9,222 nt of DNA, taken from contig CALNAE010000259.1 in the NCBI GenBank assembly GCA_937874315.1, forward strand, positions 1 to 9,222, read 5' to 3'. Within the stretch, counting starts at the first letter, position 1. Every line of letters starts with the position of its first letter. The DNA is from an uncultured Bifidobacterium sp. Its GTDB lineage: Bacteria; Actinomycetota; Actinomycetes; Actinomycetales; Bifidobacteriaceae. The position numbers and the translations under genes were made by a program. Positions 6,684 through 9,222 of this stretch are shown here, piece by piece. The notes under the pieces were generated by a model. It saw only the letters and a list, made by a program, of their open reading frames with translations. It was not told the origin of the DNA and searched no databases.

Positions 6684-8006
6684 ATGGCTGATTCGATCTC
6701 GTCCCCGACGCCAAGAGTCATCAGAAACGATCCATGGTATGGCAGCTACGCCGCACGTGCCGAGACCATGCGCGCATCCGAGATCCGGGCGTTATTCGCG
6801 GTGGCCTCCCGTCCAGAAGTGGTGTCCCTGGCCGGCGGCATGCCCTATCTGGACTATATGCCGTTCGGACAAATCGCCGATCTCATCGCCAAGATGATGA
6901 GGGAGAAGGGCGACGTGGCATGGCAATACGGACTTGCCCAGGGGGATCCGCATTTGCGCGAGGACGTTCTGCAGATCATGCAGTTGGAGAATATCGTAGA
7001 CGTTCAGCCCGATGACGTCGTCATCACCAACGGATCGCAGAATGCCCTTGACCTGATCACGCGCATCATGTGCGACCCGGGCGATGTGGTTCTCTCCGAA
7101 GCGCCAAACTACGTCGGAGCGTTGGGGGTCTTCCAATCCTTCCAAGTCGATGTCGTCAACGTTCAGCTCGACAGCCACGGACTTATCCCCGAATCTTTCG
7201 AGGAGGCGGTCAAGGAGCAGCGCAGACTGGGCAAAAAGGTGAAGTTCCTCTACACCGTCCCCAACTTCCACAATCCCGCCGGGGTGACTCTCAGCGTGGA
7301 GCGGCGACCGAAGATATTGGACATCGCTCGCCGATATCACGTCCTTATCGTTGAGGATAATCCATACGGCCTGTTGGGTTTCGATGGCCAGACCTACCCC
7401 GCGTTGCGTTCCATGGATGCCGAGAACGTGGTTTATCTGTCAAGTTTCTCCAAGATCATCGCTCCCGGCATGCGAATCGCATGGATGGTGGCGCCCCCCG
7501 GCATCCGCCAGAAGCTCGTGCTCGCCAACGAGGCCTCGGTACTGTGCCCTCCCAATATGAGCCAATTCACCATCACGACATACCTCGATAACTTCGATTG
7601 GAAGAAACAGATCAACGAATATCGCGGCATGTACAAAAAGCGCTGCGACACCATGGATGCGGCGCTGCACGAATATCTGCCCTATTGCTCCTGGAACAAG
7701 CCGATGGGAGGATTCTATATCTGGCTGAAAATCCCCGCCGGCCTGGATTCCCGCGCTATGCTGCCGCGTGCGGTAACGGCGAAAGTCGCCTATGTCGCCG
7801 GAACGGGTTTCTACATGAACGGTGAAGGCAAGGACCATATGCGCCTGTCCTTCTGTTACCCGACGCCGGAACGCATCCACGAAGGCATCCGTAGGCTGTC
7901 GACCGTGATCGATGCCGAACGGGAGACCACTCAACTGTTCGCGACCAGCGGCAAACCGGATAACGATCCTCGTGACCCCGAGTATCCCGGCCCGGATGTG
8001 CCGTGA
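6684..8006 (+). CDS. PLP-dependent aminotransferase, fold type I (class I/II, LysN/KAT II-like)
   Basis: The product of 440 residues is soluble and of normal family length. The N-terminal segment ASEIRALFAV...VVSLAGGMP is typical of the 2-aminoadipate/aromatic aminotransferase branch. NGSQNALDLI near residue 115 forms the phosphate-side turn. N197 in NFHNPAG contacts the PLP ring oxygen. D225 in VEDNPYG pairs with the ring nitrogen and Y228 follows. K257 in SSFSKIIAPGMRIAW should form the Schiff base, and R387 in HMRLSFCYP should bind the substrate carboxylate. All key residues are present, so it should be active, exchanging amino groups between an L-amino acid and a 2-oxoacid. The substrate cannot be read from the sequence. 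It is not a fused MocR regulator, because no GntR domain precedes it. Downstream, 175 bp away, is a Ddl-family ligase, so a link to peptidoglycan or dipeptide synthesis is possible (inference). Confidence 0.92.
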   Translation: MADSISSPTPRVIRNDPWYGSYAARAETMRASEIRALFAVASRPEVVSLAGGMPYLDYMPFGQIADLIAKMMREKGDVAWQYGLAQGDPHLREDVLQIMQLENIVDVQPDDVVITNGSQNALDLITRIMCDPGDVVLSEAPNYVGALGVFQSFQVDVVNVQLDSHGLIPESFEEAVKEQRRLGKKVKFLYTVPNFHNPAGVTLSVERRPKILDIARRYHVLIVEDNPYGLLGFDGQTYPALRSMDAENVVYLSSFSKIIAPGMRIAWMVAPPGIRQKLVLANEASVLCPPNMSQFTITTYLDNFDWKKQINEYRGMYKKRCDTMDAALHEYLPYCSWNKPMGGFYIWLKIPAGLDSRAMLPRAVTAKVAYVAGTGFYMNGEGKDHMRLSFCYPTPERIHEGIRRLSTVIDAERETTQLFATSGKPDNDPRDPEYPGPDVP

Positions 8007-8074
8007 CATGCGATCACGATATACGGCACCAACACATCATGCCGGACAAACCGATACGCCAACGTCCTCCATCA

Positions 8075-8110
8075 ATCATGGGAATCCCCGTGATCCCCAT
8101 GATCCCCATT
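8075..8110. repeat. 9-bp tandem repeat and 8-bp inverted repeat before the ligase gene
   Basis: ATCCCCGTG, ATCCCCATG and ATCCCCATT are head-to-tail at 8084-8110. ATCATGGG (8075-8082) is the exact reverse complement of CCCATGAT (8096-8103), which spans the second and third units, giving an 8-bp stem with a 13-nt loop. There is no T-tract. It could be an attenuating or processing hairpin between two co-transcribed genes, or a binding site. Confidence 0.5.
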
Positions 8111-8114
8111 GTGA

Positions 8115-8128
8115 ATACGATCCCGTAT
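8115..8128. repeat. Small inverted repeat ATACG/CGTAT
   Basis: ATACG (8115-8119) and CGTAT (8124-8128) form a 5-bp stem with a 4-nt loop, 5 bases after the tandem repeat. It may be part of the same leader structure. With 8075-8103 it is the only structure seen in the 175-bp spacer, and no convincing promoter was found there. Confidence 0.25.
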
Positions 8129-8168
8129 CGCACGACGCTCTTTGAACTCAAAAAATATTGGCAGCTAT

Positions 8169-8176
8169 AGGAAAGG
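8169..8176 (+). promoter_or_regulatory. Ribosome binding site AGGAAAGG for the Ddl-family gene
   Basis: AGGAAAGG ends five bases before the ATG at 8182. This supports a start that includes an N-terminal extension of about 43 residues before the conserved ligase fold. Confidence 0.65.
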
Positions 8177-8181
8177 CCATC

Positions 8182-9222
8182 ATGACAGACGTTAACTTAA
8201 CTGCAACGGCCACGGCCCCTGCACAGCAGCAGACAGTGGCGTACGCACCAGACGAATCGTTATCACCCGCAGCCTTGAGCGACACCCTGACGGTTTCGGA
8301 GCGCAAGGCCATCGATGTGCTGGTAATCTGTGGAGGCTTGAGCCACGAACGTGAGATCTCGATACGTTCCGGCCATCGGGTCGGGGGCTTCCTGGAGGAA
8401 GCCGGATTCACCGTTCACTTTCACGATATGGACGCCTCGTTGCTGAAGTACCTCTCCGCCCCCAGCACGCGTCCGGATCTAGTTTGGCCGCTTCTTCATG
8501 GCGCCAACGGCGAGGACGGATCTATCAGGGACATTCTCGAATTGGAGGGACTCGCATACATCGGTTCACGGGCAAAAGCCTCTCGAACGGCCTGGAGCAA
8601 GCCAATAGCCAAGAACGTGGTGCGCAAGCTGGGGGGACTCCACACCCCACATTCGGTCACGCTGCCGGAATCCATGTTCCGCGAACTAGGCGTGAGTGCG
8701 GTTATCGAGCTGCTCGTCGATTCGCTGGGCATGCCGTTGTTCATCAAACCGACCATGGGCGGATCGGCGTTGGGATGCACACTCGTGACGAAGGCGGAAC
8801 AACTGCCCCAAGCGCTGGTCAGCTGCTTTGCCTATGGTTCCGTCGCCCTGATCGAAAGGGCCGTGAAAGGCACCGAGGTCTCCGTATCCATCCTTGACAT
8901 CGATGGCAAGCCTCTCGTGTTGCCTCCCCTGGAAATCGTCACGCCGAATGGTACCTATGATTATGATGCCCGCTACACGCCGGGCCCAACGGATTTCTAC
9001 GTGCCGGCGCGTCTCAACGACGATACGCAACAGGCGATCACCGCCGCGGCGCTCACCGCGCACCGTGTGCTGAGCTTGCGCGATATCTCTCGCACCGACT
9101 TCATCGTGGATGACCAAGGAGTGCCGCAGTTCCTCGAATCGAATGTCGCTCCGGGCATGACCGACACCTCTCTGCTACCGCAATCGGCTGTCGCCGCCGG
9201 ATATCTTCTGCCCGTGTTGTAT
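8182..9222 (+). CDS. D-alanine--D-alanine ligase family protein (3' partial)
   Basis: The frame runs 347 codons without a stop to the window edge, so the C-terminus is missing. An Ala/Gln/Thr-rich leader (1-43) precedes the ATP-grasp fold. Motifs in order are GGLSHERE (51-58, E56 matching E15 of E. coli DdlB), HGANGEDGS, FIKPTMGGSALG (187-198; K189 matching K144, S195 matching S150), YDYDARY (Y265 matching Y216), SRTDF (R304 matching R255) and LESNVAPGMT (318-327; E319 and N321 binding magnesium and phosphate). The enzyme should join two D-amino acids with ATP in the cytoplasm for the peptidoglycan stem. Conservation of Y265 favours dipeptide over depsipeptide formation. Differences are Ala in place of the second Ser of the GSS motif, Arg for Lys before Y265, and Arg for the usual Gln after GEDGxx. 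These suggest a paralogue rather than the housekeeping enzyme, so no gene symbol is given. Confidence 0.88.
   Translation, partial: MTDVNLTATATAPAQQQTVAYAPDESLSPAALSDTLTVSERKAIDVLVICGGLSHEREISIRSGHRVGGFLEEAGFTVHFHDMDASLLKYLSAPSTRPDLVWPLLHGANGEDGSIRDILELEGLAYIGSRAKASRTAWSKPIAKNVVRKLGGLHTPHSVTLPESMFRELGVSAVIELLVDSLGMPLFIKPTMGGSALGCTLVTKAEQLPQALVSCFAYGSVALIERAVKGTEVSVSILDIDGKPLVLPPLEIVTPNGTYDYDARYTPGPTDFYVPARLNDDTQQAITAAALTAHRVLSLRDISRTDFIVDDQGVPQFLESNVAPGMTDTSLLPQSAVAAGYLLPVLY

Noticed and set aside
7440..8009. 189-codon - strand frame opposite the aminotransferase gene
   Set aside because: The opposite strand encodes a fully motif-bearing aminotransferase. This frame has no ribosome site or recognisable domain. 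The same holds for 6792-7340 on the - strand.
8142..8171. TTGAAC and TATAGG with an 18-bp spacer as a promoter for the ligase gene
   Set aside because: The supposed -10 overlaps the Shine-Dalgarno sequence, so the transcript would lack it and begin almost at the ATG.
8484..8897. 137-codon + strand frame inside the Ddl-family gene
   Set aside because: It lies within the ligase reading frame, which shows all ATP-grasp motifs through this region, and its translation is Arg/Gly/His-rich noise.

Overview
This GC-rich window is densely coding on the + strand. It looks like the chromosome of a bifidobacterium or a close relative in the Bifidobacteriaceae. The assignment rests on four things: strong G/C third-position codon use, AGGA-type ribosome binding sites, a DUF6049-type surface protein coupled to MurJ, and a MurJ carrying the actinobacterial C-terminal pseudokinase and extracellular domain. 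The genus call is from memory of these protein families, not from a search.

Layout. (1) 1-2159: 3' part of a gene for a secreted, membrane-anchored DUF6049-like protein, cut by the window edge inside its signal peptide. (2) 2156-6307: a very large murJ (lipid II flippase), overlapping the previous gene by ATGA. It adds a degenerate kinase domain, an extra membrane helix, a Ser-rich stalk and an extracellular domain, the same layout as M. tuberculosis Rv3910. (3) 6308-6683: a 376-bp non-coding gap with three DnaA-box-like 9-mers, a 17-bp direct repeat with nested inverted repeats, and a weak promoter candidate. (4) 6684-8006: a PLP-dependent fold-type I aminotransferase. (5) 8007-8181: a spacer with a 9-bp tandem repeat and an 8-bp inverted repeat. 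(6) 8182-9222 and beyond: a D-Ala-D-Ala ligase family ATP-grasp gene, open to the window edge.

The theme is cell-envelope synthesis: an uncharacterised exported protein plus the lipid II flippase, followed by an aminotransferase and a Ddl-family ligase. In M. tuberculosis the DUF6049-murJ pair lies in the origin-proximal block pcnA-mutT4-Rv3909-murJ-sigM-rsmA-trxB2-trxC-cwlM-parB-parA. That suggests this window is also near oriC, but sigM, rsmA and trxB are not between murJ and the aminotransferase here.

No RNA gene, insertion sequence, CRISPR array or phage gene is seen. The most interesting signals are the repeats in the gap after murJ, the aminotransferase/Ddl-paralogue pair with substitutions in Ddl motifs, and the degenerate kinase domain of MurJ.
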